Assembly (NCBI GenBank): GCA_023150875.1
Contig: JAKLKC010000002.1
Coordinates: forward strand, 62,001-126,000
DNA: 64,000 bases
Source: Myxococcota bacterium
GTDB taxonomy: Bacteria; Myxococcota_A; UBA796; UBA9615; JAKLKC01
Direction: 5' to 3'
Shown: positions 28,653 through 39,968 of the stretch, in pieces
Position numbering within the stretch: the stretch's first letter is position 1
Layout: each line of letters begins with the position of its first letter
The notes under the pieces: model-generated
The model's database searches: none
Told to the model about the DNA's origin: nothing
The model's input: the letters and a program-made list of their open reading frames with translations, nothing else
Program-made: the position numbers and the translations under genes

Positions 28653-28680
28653 TGACACTCCTCCGCCACATCCCTATATG
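28652..28680 (+). promoter_or_regulatory. Promoter of the DUF465 gene
   Basis: TTGACA (28652-28657), 17-bp spacer, TATATG (28675-28680). The -35 touches the start codon of the divergent kinase gene. Confidence 0.7.
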
Positions 28681-28789
28681 ATGAACACGCGCGTTTCGAC
28701 CGGACGGGGCAGGTCCTGGCAACCCCGGTCAGAGGGTGGACGGGACGACCCGGGCCCAGGCCCCGGCCACCACAAAGGAGTGGGCTCGA

Positions 28790-29008
28790 ATGGAAAAGAT
28801 CGACCTGGAGCTGATCGAGCGCATCGCGGACGACAACGACGAGCTCCGTGGCCTCTGGGAGGAGCACATGGAGTTCGAACGTCGCCTGGACGCCATCCAT
28901 CGCAAGGGCCACCTCACCCTGGGCGAGGAGCTCGAAGAGAAGGACATCAAGAAGCGCAAGCTCCAGGGGCGGGACCGGATCGAGCAGATCCTCTCCGCCT
29001 ATCGGTGA
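28790..29008 (+). CDS. DUF465 (YdcH-like) small coiled-coil protein
   Basis: A 72-residue charged helical protein. LWEEHMEFERRLDAI followed by EEKDIKKRKLQGRDRI matches the DUF465/YdcH pattern of small helical-hairpin proteins. Function unknown across the family. AAAGGAG lies 9 nt before the ATG. Expressed from a near-consensus promoter with a roughly 100-nt leader, which suggests abundant production. Confidence 0.75.
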   Translation: MEKIDLELIERIADDNDELRGLWEEHMEFERRLDAIHRKGHLTLGEELEEKDIKKRKLQGRDRIEQILSAYR

Positions 29009-29209
29009 CCTGAGGGCCACCCGAGGTCCGCCCCGTTCCGGGCCCGCCGCGCCCGTCCCCGCTCCCTCCTCTCCATCGCCCTCCCGCTCGTCCCTGCCCG
29101 AGGCGGGTCCGCCCCGGCGGGGATCCGCCGGCCCGGCGCACCGCGCCCATGCGAGCGCCGGAGGCCCGGGCGGGGTATCATGCGCCGCCGCGCCGCGGCC
29201 GAGGTCCGA

Positions 29210-30250
29210 ATGATCGAGCTGGAACCCAAGGACGCTTATCGCGTCGCCGTCGTCGGGGCGACGGGAGCGGTGGGACGGGAGATGATCTCGATCCTCCAGT
29301 CCCGGGGCTTCCCCGTGGAGTCCCTCCATCCCTTCGCCTCCGCCCGCTCCGTCGGCGAGGACGTGGAGTGGGATGGGCGGACGGTGAAGGTCCTGGAGCT
29401 GACGCCCGAGAGCCTCGCCGCCGCCCGCTGCGACATCGCCCTCTTCTCCGCGGGGGGGCAGGTCAGCCGGGAGTTCGCGCCCGTCGCCGTCGAGTCCGGC
29501 GCCGTCGTCGTCGACAACTCCAGCGCGTTCCGCATGGACCCGGCCGTCCCGCTGGTCGTTCCGGAGGTGAACCCGGAGCAGCTCGCGGACCACCGCATCC
29601 GTGGCATCGTCGCCAACCCCAACTGCTCCACCATCCAGCTCGTGATGGTGCTCAAGCCCATCCTCGACGCCGCGGGCCTTCGCCGGGTCGTGGTGAGCAC
29701 GTACCAATCGGTCTCGGGGGCGGGGCAGGGGGGCATGGAGGAGCTCTCGGCCCAGGTCGTGGCCCTCTTCAACCAGCGGGAGCTGAAGCGCTCGCGCTTC
29801 CCCCACCAGATCGCGTTCAACTGCATCCCCCAGATCGGCGCCTTCCGGGACGACGGGTACTCCGAAGAGGAGTGGAAGCTCGTGGCGGAGACCCGGCGGA
29901 TCCTCGACCTCCCCGACCTCCCCGTCAGCCCGACGGCGGTCCGGGTACCGGTGTTCGCCTGCCACGCGGAGGCCGTGAACGTCGAGACCCTGGAGCCCCT
30001 GGGGCTCGACGAGGTGCGGCGCATCCTGTCCGAGGCGCCGGGGGTGAAGGTGCTCGACGACGCCCCCCGCTCCATCTACCCCATGAACTTCCCGCTGGCG
30101 GGTACCGACGAGGTCCACGTGGGCCGGCTGCGGGCCGACGTCGGCGTGGAGGATGCGTTCAACTGCTGGATCGTGGCCGACAACCTCAGGAAGGGCGCCG
30201 CCCTCAACGCGGTCCAGATCGCCGAGGTCCTGGTCCGGGAGTATGCGTGA
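29210..30250 (+). CDS. asd: Aspartate-semialdehyde dehydrogenase
   Basis: Reduces aspartyl phosphate to the semialdehyde, feeding lysine, threonine, methionine and diaminopimelate synthesis. 346 residues. VAVVGATGAVGREM binds NADP; NPNCSTIQ places the catalytic Cys at about residue 139; YQSVSGAGQGG and the later HVGRLR follow. ATG 29210 has GAGG upstream; ATG 29180 would add ten Arg/Ala-rich residues. The stop overlaps the next gene's GTG. Confidence 0.96.
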   Translation: MIELEPKDAYRVAVVGATGAVGREMISILQSRGFPVESLHPFASARSVGEDVEWDGRTVKVLELTPESLAAARCDIALFSAGGQVSREFAPVAVESGAVVVDNSSAFRMDPAVPLVVPEVNPEQLADHRIRGIVANPNCSTIQLVMVLKPILDAAGLRRVVVSTYQSVSGAGQGGMEELSAQVVALFNQRELKRSRFPHQIAFNCIPQIGAFRDDGYSEEEWKLVAETRRILDLPDLPVSPTAVRVPVFACHAEAVNVETLEPLGLDEVRRILSEAPGVKVLDDAPRSIYPMNFPLAGTDEVHVGRLRADVGVEDAFNCWIVADNLRKGAALNAVQIAEVLVREYA

Positions 30251-32061
30251 GGCGGGCGGCCGTCGCGTGGCGAAGCGGCCCCCGGTCGGGGCTCGGGGCG
30301 GCGCTGCTCCTCCTCGCCCCCACGTCGGCCCTGGCCGCGGACCCGCCCGACGCCGAGCGGGCGGTGCTCCCCATCGGATCCGTCGTGGACGTGGCGGCCT
30401 CCCTGGACGGGCGCCTCGTCGCCGCGGTGACCCCGGGTACCCTCACGGTGCTCGACCTGCACGACCCCGCGGGGGGCGAGGTCACGGCGTCCATCTGCGA
30501 CTCCCCCAACGCCGTGGCCCTCTCGGTCACCGGCGGGACGGAGCTCCGGGCCTGGATCGCCTGTGGCGGCGCGACCCTCCAGTACGTCCCCATCGACGCC
30601 ACGGGGGACCTCGCCGCGGTCTCTACCGCCATCGACATCGCTGTGGGGGGCGAGGACCTGGTCGCCCTCGCCGCCTCGTCCGACGGCGGCCAGGTCTACG
30701 TGGCCGAGGCGAGGGACGGCCTGTACGACCAGGTCCACGTCGTCGTGGCCGAGACCGAGGAGGTCGATCCCGACTCCACCACCCCCCTCGCCCTCACCCA
30801 CGAGATCGGGGCCCTGGTCATCGATCCCTACGACGGCTGGTTGATGGCGGCGGGCTCCGACGGCCGCCAGACCACGCTCACGCTGGCGGGGGAGGTCGTG
30901 TACGCCGGCACCCCGACGATCCTCTACTCCGGCAACGCGCTGGTGGACGGCGTCGCGCTGGACTCCGTCACCGCCTACCTCCTGGACGGGACCGACGGCG
31001 CGATCTACGCGGTCTCCTCCGGAGGGTACGGCACCTACACCACCCTGGCCATCGACCTCGGCGCGTCGAGTGCCATGGTCGCGGTCACCGGCGAGGACGG
31101 CGTGGACCGCTTCTTCGTCGCCGAGGACGAGGGGACTGTGCGCCCCGTGGACCGGACCACCGGGGAGCTGGGCGCCACGGTCGACCTCTCCAGCGCCGCC
31201 GATGCCCTGGCCGCCACCCCGGCGGAACACGGCCTCCTCTTCGCTGGGACCTCCCAGGGGCTGGCGGTGCTCGGGGCTGGCCCCTGGGTGGAGGTCCTGT
31301 CCGTCGACCCCGAGGTGGTCGGGGGAGACCAGGACGTCACGCTGACCTTCACCAGCGACGAGGACGGCGCGTACCAGGTGTGCTTCGGCGCCGCTCTCAC
31401 GGCCTCCGAGGCGGACTGCTCGGGCCCGGAGGGCTCGGTCTCGGCCGGCGAGACCGCCTCCGTGACCGTGCCCCTGACCGCCCTCGACGAGGGCACCCAG
31501 GTCCTGACGGTCTTCGTGGCCGACGACCTGGGGAACGAGGGGCACGACGCCATCTCCATCGAGGTGGACACCCCTCCCGACCCGGTCACGGACCTGGACG
31601 CCGGCTTCGGCGACTCCAAGCTGGTGGTCACCTTCGCCCGGGGCGAGGAGTCCGACATCGTGGGCTACCGCCTGTACTTCCGGGACGGCGAGGTGTCCGA
31701 GGCCGACGGGGCCCCCGACTTCCAGTACCGGGAGGGCGGCGCGGGGGTCTCGTCCCCCCTCTGGGTGCCGCAGCCGGCGACAGGTACGACGGTGCAGGCC
31801 ACCATCGCCCCCCTGCAGGACCACGTGCTCCACTGCGTCGCCGCCTCGGCCGTCGACGCCTCGGGTCAGGAGGGCCCGTGGTCCGCGGGGGACTGCGACA
31901 CCCCCGCTCCCACCGGGGGCTGGAGCGCCCACTCGGGCGAGGCGTCGGGGGGCTGCTCCGCCGCGGGGCCCGGCGGGGCCGGTCGCGGACCCGCGTGGCT
32001 CGTGCTGTGCGCCGCCGTGACGGCCCTCCGGCGGGCCGCGAGGGTCCGGCCGGGCCGGTGA
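30247..32061 (+). CDS. Secreted beta-propeller/Fn3 surface protein with MYXO-CTERM-like tail
   Basis: A 604-residue exported protein. A signal peptide (GLGAALLLLAPTSALA) is followed by repeated blades of short beta segments (about residues 35-330). An Ig/Fn3-like part follows; DTPPDPVTDLDAGFGDSKLV is a typical Fn3 opening. The C-terminus has Gly-Gly-Cys-Ser, a Gly-rich spacer, the hydrophobic segment AWLVLCAAVTAL and an Arg cluster, which is the layout of the MYXO-CTERM surface-sorting signal. No enzyme motif. Coupled to asd by GTGA and to truA by another GTGA overlap. Confidence 0.7.
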   Translation: MRRAAVAWRSGPRSGLGAALLLLAPTSALAADPPDAERAVLPIGSVVDVAASLDGRLVAAVTPGTLTVLDLHDPAGGEVTASICDSPNAVALSVTGGTELRAWIACGGATLQYVPIDATGDLAAVSTAIDIAVGGEDLVALAASSDGGQVYVAEARDGLYDQVHVVVAETEEVDPDSTTPLALTHEIGALVIDPYDGWLMAAGSDGRQTTLTLAGEVVYAGTPTILYSGNALVDGVALDSVTAYLLDGTDGAIYAVSSGGYGTYTTLAIDLGASSAMVAVTGEDGVDRFFVAEDEGTVRPVDRTTGELGATVDLSSAADALAATPAEHGLLFAGTSQGLAVLGAGPWVEVLSVDPEVVGGDQDVTLTFTSDEDGAYQVCFGAALTASEADCSGPEGSVSAGETASVTVPLTALDEGTQVLTVFVADDLGNEGHDAISIEVDTPPDPVTDLDAGFGDSKLVVTFARGEESDIVGYRLYFRDGEVSEADGAPDFQYREGGAGVSSPLWVPQPATGTTVQATIAPLQDHVLHCVAASAVDASGQEGPWSAGDCDTPAPTGGWSAHSGEASGGCSAAGPGGAGRGPAWLVLCAAVTALRRAARVRPGR

Positions 32062-33296
32062 GCGAGGTCCGGCCCCACCCCGCGGCGGAGGGCGTCGAGG
32101 TCCGTCGCCTGCGCCTCCTCCTGGAGTACCGCGGCACGGCCTTCCACGGCTGGCAGCTCCAGCCGGGCCTCCCCACGGTTCAGGGGGTCCTGGAGGAGAA
32201 GCTCGCCGTCCTCTGCAGGCACCCCGTCCGGGTCCACGGAGCCGGACGCACCGACGCCGGAGTGCATGCACTCGGGCAGGTCGCCCACTTCGACACCTCC
32301 GCCCCCATCCCCACGGAGCGCCTCGCCGCCTCCCTCGCCGGGATGCTCCCCGACGGCCTCACCTGCCTCCAGGTCGACGAGACCGGCCCCGACTTCGACG
32401 CCCGAGGATCGGCGTGGGGCAAGGTCTACCGCTACCGGATCCTCAACCGCCGAGCCCGGCCCGTCCTGGACGCCGGACTCGCCTGGCACGTGTCTCGCCC
32501 CCTCGACGTCGATGCCATGCGCCGGGCCCTGAGACCGCTGCTGGGGCGCCACGACTTCAGCGCCTACCGCGCCGCCGACTGCCAGAACCGGGATCCCGTG
32601 AAGGAGCTGCGCCTCGTCGAGGTGGTGGGGGAGGACGGAGGGCCGATCCACCTGGAGTTCGAGGGGAGCGGATTCCTCAAGCAGATGGTCCGGAACCTCG
32701 TGGGGACCGCGGTGGAGGTGGGCGGCGGCCGGCGCCCCCCGGAGGAGATGGCGGAGGTCCTGAGGGGCCGGGACCGGACCCGGGCGGGTGCCACCGCGCC
32801 CGCCCACGGCCTCTACCTGGCGCGGGTCATCTACCCCGCGCCCTGGGCCGGTCCGCCCCCACCTCGCCCCCGGCTGGTGGGGGCCCACCACGTCGCCCTG
32901 AAGGTCCGGGACGTGGAGGGTGTGGCCTCGTTCTGGGCCCGGACCCTGGGCCTGCCCGTGGTGGCGCGCCACTTCCTCCCGGACGGAACGCCCCGCTCGA
33001 TCTGGCTGGACGCGGGGATCACCCTCATGGTGGAGCGATCGGGGGCGCCGGAGGACTCCCCCGGGGGAAGCGGCCCCTTCGCCGCTGACCCCCCGGGATA
33101 CCACCTGCTCGCCCTGAGGGCCCCGGCCGCGGACCGGGCCCCTTGGGAGGCCCACCTCGCCCGCTCCGGCGTGCCGGTGGAGGGCAGAACGGGCTCCACC
33201 CTCTACCTGCGGGATCCCGAGGGGAACCGGATCGGGCTGTCGTGCTGGCCCGCGACCTGGGAGACCGCCCCCGCTCCCGGTGGCGGTGGGCGGTAG
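32058..33296 (+). CDS. truA: tRNA pseudouridine synthase A fused to a VOC (glyoxalase-like) domain
   Basis: A 412-residue protein in one open frame. Residues 1-265 are TruA, which makes pseudouridine at positions 38-40 of tRNAs: EYRGTAFHGWQLQPGLPTVQ, GAGRTDAGVHALGQVAHF with catalytic Asp66, and KMVRNLVG-like FLKQMVRNLVGTAVEVG. From about residue 272 a second domain begins with GAHHVALKVRDVEGVASFW and ends with YLRDPEGNRIGLSCW, a VOC/glyoxalase-type module. Ordinary TruA ends near residue 250-270. The VOC role is unknown. Starts inside the stop of the preceding gene. Confidence 0.92.
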   Translation: MSEVRPHPAAEGVEVRRLRLLLEYRGTAFHGWQLQPGLPTVQGVLEEKLAVLCRHPVRVHGAGRTDAGVHALGQVAHFDTSAPIPTERLAASLAGMLPDGLTCLQVDETGPDFDARGSAWGKVYRYRILNRRARPVLDAGLAWHVSRPLDVDAMRRALRPLLGRHDFSAYRAADCQNRDPVKELRLVEVVGEDGGPIHLEFEGSGFLKQMVRNLVGTAVEVGGGRRPPEEMAEVLRGRDRTRAGATAPAHGLYLARVIYPAPWAGPPPPRPRLVGAHHVALKVRDVEGVASFWARTLGLPVVARHFLPDGTPRSIWLDAGITLMVERSGAPEDSPGGSGPFAADPPGYHLLALRAPAADRAPWEAHLARSGVPVEGRTGSTLYLRDPEGNRIGLSCWPATWETAPAPGGGGR

Positions 33297-33328
33297 GGGA
33301 CGGGCTGGACCCGAGGGCCGAGGGGCGG

Positions 33329-33354
33329 GGGAGGGGTGGGGCGCCACCCCTCCC
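33329..33354. terminator. Hairpin between convergent truA and FYDLN genes
   Basis: GGGAGGGGTGG-type arm pairs with CCACCCCTCCC across a GGCG loop, 11 bp. It lies between two converging genes, so it can act on both strands, though U-tracts are lacking. Confidence 0.55.
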
Positions 33355-33374
33355 GCGCCGCGGTCGGGGGGAGG

Positions 33375-33737
33375 TCAGTCCTCGTCCCTCTCCGGCTCCT
33401 CCTCGTCGTCGTCGTCGTCGTCGGGCTCGAAGTCGTCGTCTCCGACATCGGCGTCGATGATGTCGTCGCCGCCGAAGTCCTCGTCCACGAACTCCTCGCC
33501 CTCCCCCTCGAGCTCCCCGTCGTGCCGGGGGCGGCTCACGGCGACGGCCGCCGCCTTGGGGGCGCTGGAGGGGCGACGGAACTTGTCGAGGAACGCCTCG
33601 CGGGGATCCGGGTTCGGATCCTCCCGCTGGTCCGCCCCGCACCGGGGGCAGAGGGGCTCCTCGCGCTTGAGGTCGTAGAACTTGCAGCTACACTTGAAGC
33701 AGGTGTACTTCTTGCCGAGCGGGGCCTTGTCGAGCAC
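33375..33737 (-). CDS. FYDLN-type zinc-ribbon protein (TIGR02300-like)
   Basis: A 120-residue protein. [17 protein letters not shown] and later [11 protein letters not shown] supply two CxxC pairs, a zinc ribbon with the FYDL sequence that names the family. The C-terminal third is highly acidic, ending in a run of Asp and Glu. Function unknown. GTG 33737 is favoured because GAGGAGG lies 5 nt upstream. Driven by a clear promoter at 33813-33841. Confidence 0.8.
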   Translation of the reverse strand: MLDKAPLGKKYTCFKCSCKFYDLKREEPLCPRCGADQREDPNPDPREAFLDKFRRPSSAPKAAAVAVSRPRHDGELEGEGEEFVDEDFGGDDIIDADVGDDDFEPDDDDDDEEEPERDED

Positions 33738-33812
33738 ACGCACCTCCTCGAGGGGCGGAATCGGTCGGATGGGCGGGAGGTCCCGGAGAGCCCGGAGTCC
33801 CGAAGGCGCGTC

Positions 33813-33841
33813 AAGATAGCGTCGGGTATTCCGCCGATCAA
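33813..33841 (-). promoter_or_regulatory. Promoter of the FYDLN gene
   Basis: Minus strand: TTGATC (33841-33836), 17-bp spacer, TATCTT (33818-33813). Confidence 0.6.
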
Positions 33842-33906
33842 CCCCGCCGGGCGCAGCAAGGCCGCGGATCCCATCCGCGGGGGCGGCGGCGGCACCGAGG
33901 CCGACC

Positions 33907-35382
33907 TTGACTCCCCATTCCCCACTCCCGCGGTACGCGCGCGTCGCCCTCCATCTCCTCGCGGCCTGGGCCGTCGGATGTGCCGAGGGGCCCGCGGAGC
34001 CGGTGGCCTTCGAGGACGCACGCATCGACGGCGGGGAAGCCTGGAGCGTCGATCCCCGCTCCCTCGACCCGAGGCTGTGCGTCTCCGGCGACTACGCCTA
34101 CGCCGGGTGGTGGGATGACCGGGAGGGCCCGGACGACGTGTGGCTGGCGGTCTCCCGGGACCGGGGGGACAACTGGTCGTCCCTGCCCATCCGGGTCAAC
34201 CAGAACCCCGACAACCGCTGGAACGCCCGTCACCCCGAGATCGCCTGCCACGAGCAGGAGATCTACGTCGTCTGGGAGGACGATCGGGCGTCGGACATCG
34301 AGAACCCGGCCATCTACTACAACTTCTCCCAGGACGCCGGCGAGACCTGGCGGGACGACGACGTCGCCGTCACGGCGAACGACGGCGACTGGGCCTCCCT
34401 CTCGCCCCGCCTCGCCCTCTCCTGCACGGGGGACGACCCCGCGGTGTGCTCCCGCCTGTCGGTGGCCTGGTACGACGGGCGGGACGGCGCCTACGACATC
34501 TACTTCAACCGCTCGGCGAACTACGGGTTCAACTGGATGCAGGAGGGGGAGGTCCGGGTCGACACCGACGGCCAGGACGCCCACTCCGGCAAGCCGCGCC
34601 TCGCCGTGGACGGGCAGGGGGGCGTGTTCCTGGCCTGGGAGGACCGCCGGGGCGGCACCACCGACGTCTACTTCAATCGGTCGACAGACTGGGGGACGAC
34701 CTGGGGCGAGGAGGACGTGCGCCTGGACCTCGACGACGGCTCGGCGCCCGCCGACTCCTTCGTCAACGACGTCGCGGTCGAGACCGGGAGGGTGTTCGTC
34801 GTGTGGTCGGACCGGAGGGGGGGCGAGGGGCAGGACGTGTACGTCGCCCGCTCCCCCGACTCCGGGGCGACCTTCGACCCCCCGGTCCGTCTCGACGTCG
34901 GGGATGGGCCGGGGATCTCCGACTCCCTCTACCCCGTCGTCCGCGCCGCGGGGGACGAAGTTCTGGTCGCCTGGCGGGACGACCGCGCTGGAGCGTTCGA
35001 CATCCTCCTCCAGCGGTCCGAGGACGGAGGGGCCTCCTGGCTCGACGAGCCCCTGACGGTCGAGGCGCACCCCCGGGGCACCGCCCACAGCCTCGATCCC
35101 GCGCTGATGCTCGACGGCGAGGGTCGCGTCGCCGTCGCGTGGTCCGACCTCCGGAACGGGTACGAGGACGTCTACTTCAACGTCTCCGCCGACGGTGGCC
35201 GGACCTTCGGGGCCGAGGACCTCCGGGTCGACGCGGACGAGCCCGGGACCGCCATCTCCGCCAGCCTGCAGGCGGCGATGGAGGGGGGGGCTCTCTACTT
35301 CCTCTGGCTCGACTGGCGCTACGGGGAGGCCGACGTGCTCTTCCGGCGGATGGAGCCCGAGTTCTCGCCTCCCCCGCCTTGA
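33907..35382 (+). CDS. BNR/sialidase-like beta-propeller lipoprotein
   Basis: A 491-residue exported lipoprotein: [10 protein letters not shown] is the lipobox. Repeats of the Asp-box type run through the mature part, for example [40 protein letters not shown] and [10 protein letters not shown], separated by VAWxDxR-like strands. This is the sialidase-type propeller, but no catalytic Arg triad or Tyr/Glu pair is evident, so a binding role is likelier than hydrolysis. TTG 33907 with GAGG upstream is the only start giving the signal peptide. Confidence 0.8.
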   Translation: MTPHSPLPRYARVALHLLAAWAVGCAEGPAEPVAFEDARIDGGEAWSVDPRSLDPRLCVSGDYAYAGWWDDREGPDDVWLAVSRDRGDNWSSLPIRVNQNPDNRWNARHPEIACHEQEIYVVWEDDRASDIENPAIYYNFSQDAGETWRDDDVAVTANDGDWASLSPRLALSCTGDDPAVCSRLSVAWYDGRDGAYDIYFNRSANYGFNWMQEGEVRVDTDGQDAHSGKPRLAVDGQGGVFLAWEDRRGGTTDVYFNRSTDWGTTWGEEDVRLDLDDGSAPADSFVNDVAVETGRVFVVWSDRRGGEGQDVYVARSPDSGATFDPPVRLDVGDGPGISDSLYPVVRAAGDEVLVAWRDDRAGAFDILLQRSEDGGASWLDEPLTVEAHPRGTAHSLDPALMLDGEGRVAVAWSDLRNGYEDVYFNVSADGGRTFGAEDLRVDADEPGTAISASLQAAMEGGALYFLWLDWRYGEADVLFRRMEPEFSPPPP

Positions 35383-35407
35383 CAGGGGCGCGACCGGGGA
35401 CGAGAAT
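35379..35407 (+). promoter_or_regulatory. rplM-rpsI promoter
   Basis: TTGACA (35379-35384), 17-bp spacer, GAGAAT (35402-35407). The -35 includes the TGA stop codon of the preceding gene. Confidence 0.6.
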
Positions 35408-35487
35408 ACGCGCCTCTTTTCGGGCGGGCTCTCCGTGTGTTCGCCGATCGGGTCTCCCGGTCCCCCCTCCGATCCGTCGAGGAAGCA

Positions 35488-35943
35488 ATGTCGACCTATT
35501 TCGCGAAGCGGGAAGAGCTCGACTTCGCCGGTGGTCCCATCCACCGCGAGTGGCTCGTCGTCGATGCCAAGGGTCAGACCCTGGGCCGGCTCGCCACGCG
35601 CATCGCAGACGTGCTGCGCGGCAAGCACAAGCCGATCTACACCCCCCACGTGGACGTCGGCGACTTCGTGGTGGTGACCCATGCCGACCAGGTGGTGCTG
35701 ACCGGCAACAAGCTGGCGGACAAGCGCTACTACTGGCACAGCGGCACGCCCGGCGGCCTGCGCAGCCAGACCGCCGGCGAGATGCTCTCGGGTCGCCCCG
35801 AGGACGTCATCCGCATCGCGGTGCGGGGGATGCTGCCCAAGAACAAGCTGGCTCGCCAGCAGATCAAGAAGCTGAAGGTGTACCGCGGCGACCTCCCCGA
35901 GCACGGCTTCGCCGCCCAGGGCCTGAAGGAGCTGCCGCGCTAG
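35488..35943 (+). CDS. rplM: 50S ribosomal protein L13
   Basis: uL13, 151 residues. [19 protein letters not shown], the [15 protein letters not shown] block, and [20 protein letters not shown] are diagnostic. ATG 35488 is preceded by GAGGAAG. Pairs with rpsI, as in most bacteria. Confidence 0.98.
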   Translation: MSTYFAKREELDFAGGPIHREWLVVDAKGQTLGRLATRIADVLRGKHKPIYTPHVDVGDFVVVTHADQVVLTGNKLADKRYYWHSGTPGGLRSQTAGEMLSGRPEDVIRIAVRGMLPKNKLARQQIKKLKVYRGDLPEHGFAAQGLKELPR

Positions 35944-35963
35944 CGGCGTAGGGACGATCCCCC

Positions 35964-38262
<2,299 letters not shown>

Positions 38263-38268
38263 TCCGCC

Positions 38269-39231
38269 TTGGCGCCGCGGCCACGTGGGAGAGGGGGGGC
38301 AGGCCGGTCCCGCGGGCGACGCCTGCGGAACCTGCTGGGTGACGCGGCCCTGGCCGCCGCGATCCGGGTCGTCCTCCGGGGCGCGCGCCACGCGCCCGCC
38401 GGTCTGTGGCTCGCCCTGGGGAGGGTGGCGGGGGCCGTGACCGGGCGGGTGCTCCGGGGCCACCGGGCCACGGCCCTGGAAGGCTCCCTCCGGGTGGGGC
38501 CGCCCTCGGGGGGAGGGCTGGTGGACGCCTCCTTCCGACACCTGGGCCTGTCGGTGGCCGAGCTCTCCCTCCTCCTGGCCGGGCGCCTGGACCCGGGCAG
38601 CCTCGTGGAGGCTGGGGAGGCGGGTTGTCCGGAGGCGTTCCGGCGGGGCGTCCCCACCCTCTGGGTCTCGGGGCACCTGGGCAACTGGGAGGTCTCGGCC
38701 GCCTGGCTCGCCTCTCGGGTGGGTCCCCTGCACGCGGTGGTCGCGCCGCTCCGCCTCCCCGGGGTCGACGCCGTCGTCGGCGCACTGAGGAAGCGGCTCG
38801 GAATCCTGCCGCACCCGACCACCCGCGCGGGAGTGGCGGCCGCCGTGAGGGCGCTGCGGGCGGGCGGTCACCTCGGGATCCTGATCGACCACCGCTGCCG
38901 CGGCCGGTGCGCTCCCGTCCCCTTCCTCGGGAGGGCCGCACCGACCCCGACCGCGGCGGCCCGGCTGGCCATCCGCCACGCCCCCCGGGTGTTCGTGGCG
39001 GCCGCCTTCCGAGAGGAGGACGGGCGGCACCGGGTCCGGATCGCCCGCGCGGATCCCGCCCCCGGGGAGTCCGCCGCCGAGCTGACGGCGCGTTGGACGG
39101 CGATCCTCGACCGCTGGCTCCGGGAGCGGCCCGAACAGTGGGTGTGGGTGCAGCCCCGGTGGGAGGGCCGCCGGGCCCGACGACCCGCCGCCCCCTTCGC
39201 CGCCGGTGCGGCGGCCCGGGGCGGGCGATGA
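38269..39231 (+). CDS. Lipid A acyltransferase (LpxL/HtrB-like)
   Basis: Membrane-bound acyltransferase of 320 residues that would add secondary acyl chains to lipid A. SGHLGNWEVSAAW contains the HxxxxE catalytic motif; DHRCRGRCAPVPFLGRAAPTPTAAARLA matches the second conserved block. A basic N-terminus precedes a hydrophobic stretch. TTG 38269 starts six bases after the pyrG stop. The next genes are LptA-like and lptB, so this looks like an LPS assembly unit. Confidence 0.85.
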   Translation: MAPRPRGRGGAGRSRGRRLRNLLGDAALAAAIRVVLRGARHAPAGLWLALGRVAGAVTGRVLRGHRATALEGSLRVGPPSGGGLVDASFRHLGLSVAELSLLLAGRLDPGSLVEAGEAGCPEAFRRGVPTLWVSGHLGNWEVSAAWLASRVGPLHAVVAPLRLPGVDAVVGALRKRLGILPHPTTRAGVAAAVRALRAGGHLGILIDHRCRGRCAPVPFLGRAAPTPTAAARLAIRHAPRVFVAAAFREEDGRHRVRIARADPAPGESAAELTARWTAILDRWLRERPEQWVWVQPRWEGRRARRPAAPFAAGAAARGGR

Positions 39232-39968
39232 GCCGGGGCGGGTGGGGCGTGGCGGCCGCGTGGGTGGTGGCCCCGTGGCTCGCCGTCTCCGCGTGCGGCC
39301 CCCCGGGCGGGTCCGGTCCCGCGGCCGGGACCACGAGTACCCTGCCGGCGGGGGCCCTGGCCCTCGCCGAGGACGTCGCCCTCTCCTTGCGGGACGGCGC
39401 GGGCGGCGCTGTGGACCTCCTCGCCGCCCGCGCGGTCCTGGAACCTCCGCGGGGCCGGGGCCAAGGGGGCTCCCCCCTGCTCCTCCTCGCCGCATCGGGG
39501 TCCGGGCGTGGGGAGGAGGGGGGAGGGGAGACCGGCGGGAGCGCCCCGGCTGCGCCCCATGGACCGCCCCCCGAGGCGGTGGACATCCGCGCGGACCGGG
39601 CCCAGGCGGACGCACGCAGCCACCACGCCACCTTCGAGGGGTCGGTGGTGGTGACCAGGGGTGAGCTGGCCCTCCGCTGCGAGCGGCTCAGGGTGACCTA
39701 CGACCCCGAGGCGGGGCAGGTGGTACGTGCCGAGGCGTCGGGGGGCGTGCGGATCGTCATGGGCGATCGGCAAGCCACCGGGGCCGAGGCGGCCTGGGAC
39801 CTCGTGGCGGGCGTGGTGGAGCTCCAGGGATCTCCCACCCTCGCCGAGGGGAGGAGCGTTCTCAGTGGGGAGCGGATCCGGGTCTTCGTGGACGCCCGCC
39901 GGGTGGAGTGCGAGCGCTGCCGCGCCGTGGTCGACTCCGGGGCGGCCCCGCCGCCGGCGGCGAGGTGA
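39228..39968 (+). CDS. LptA/OstA-like periplasmic protein with lipobox
   Basis: A 246-residue exported protein. WLAVSAC is a lipobox. After a variable region, residues 120-235 form the beta-jellyroll OstA/LptA repeat: ADRAQADARSHHATFEGSVV, LRCERLRVTYD, GDRQATGAEAAWD and SGERIRVFVD. LptA bridges LPS from the inner to the outer membrane, and LptC anchors it; the lipobox plus N-terminal part may replace LptC, which is otherwise absent. ATGA overlap with the acyltransferase and GTGA overlap with lptB. Confidence 0.7.
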   Translation: MSRGGWGVAAAWVVAPWLAVSACGPPGGSGPAAGTTSTLPAGALALAEDVALSLRDGAGGAVDLLAARAVLEPPRGRGQGGSPLLLLAASGSGRGEEGGGETGGSAPAAPHGPPPEAVDIRADRAQADARSHHATFEGSVVVTRGELALRCERLRVTYDPEAGQVVRAEASGGVRIVMGDRQATGAEAAWDLVAGVVELQGSPTLAEGRSVLSGERIRVFVDARRVECERCRAVVDSGAAPPPAAR

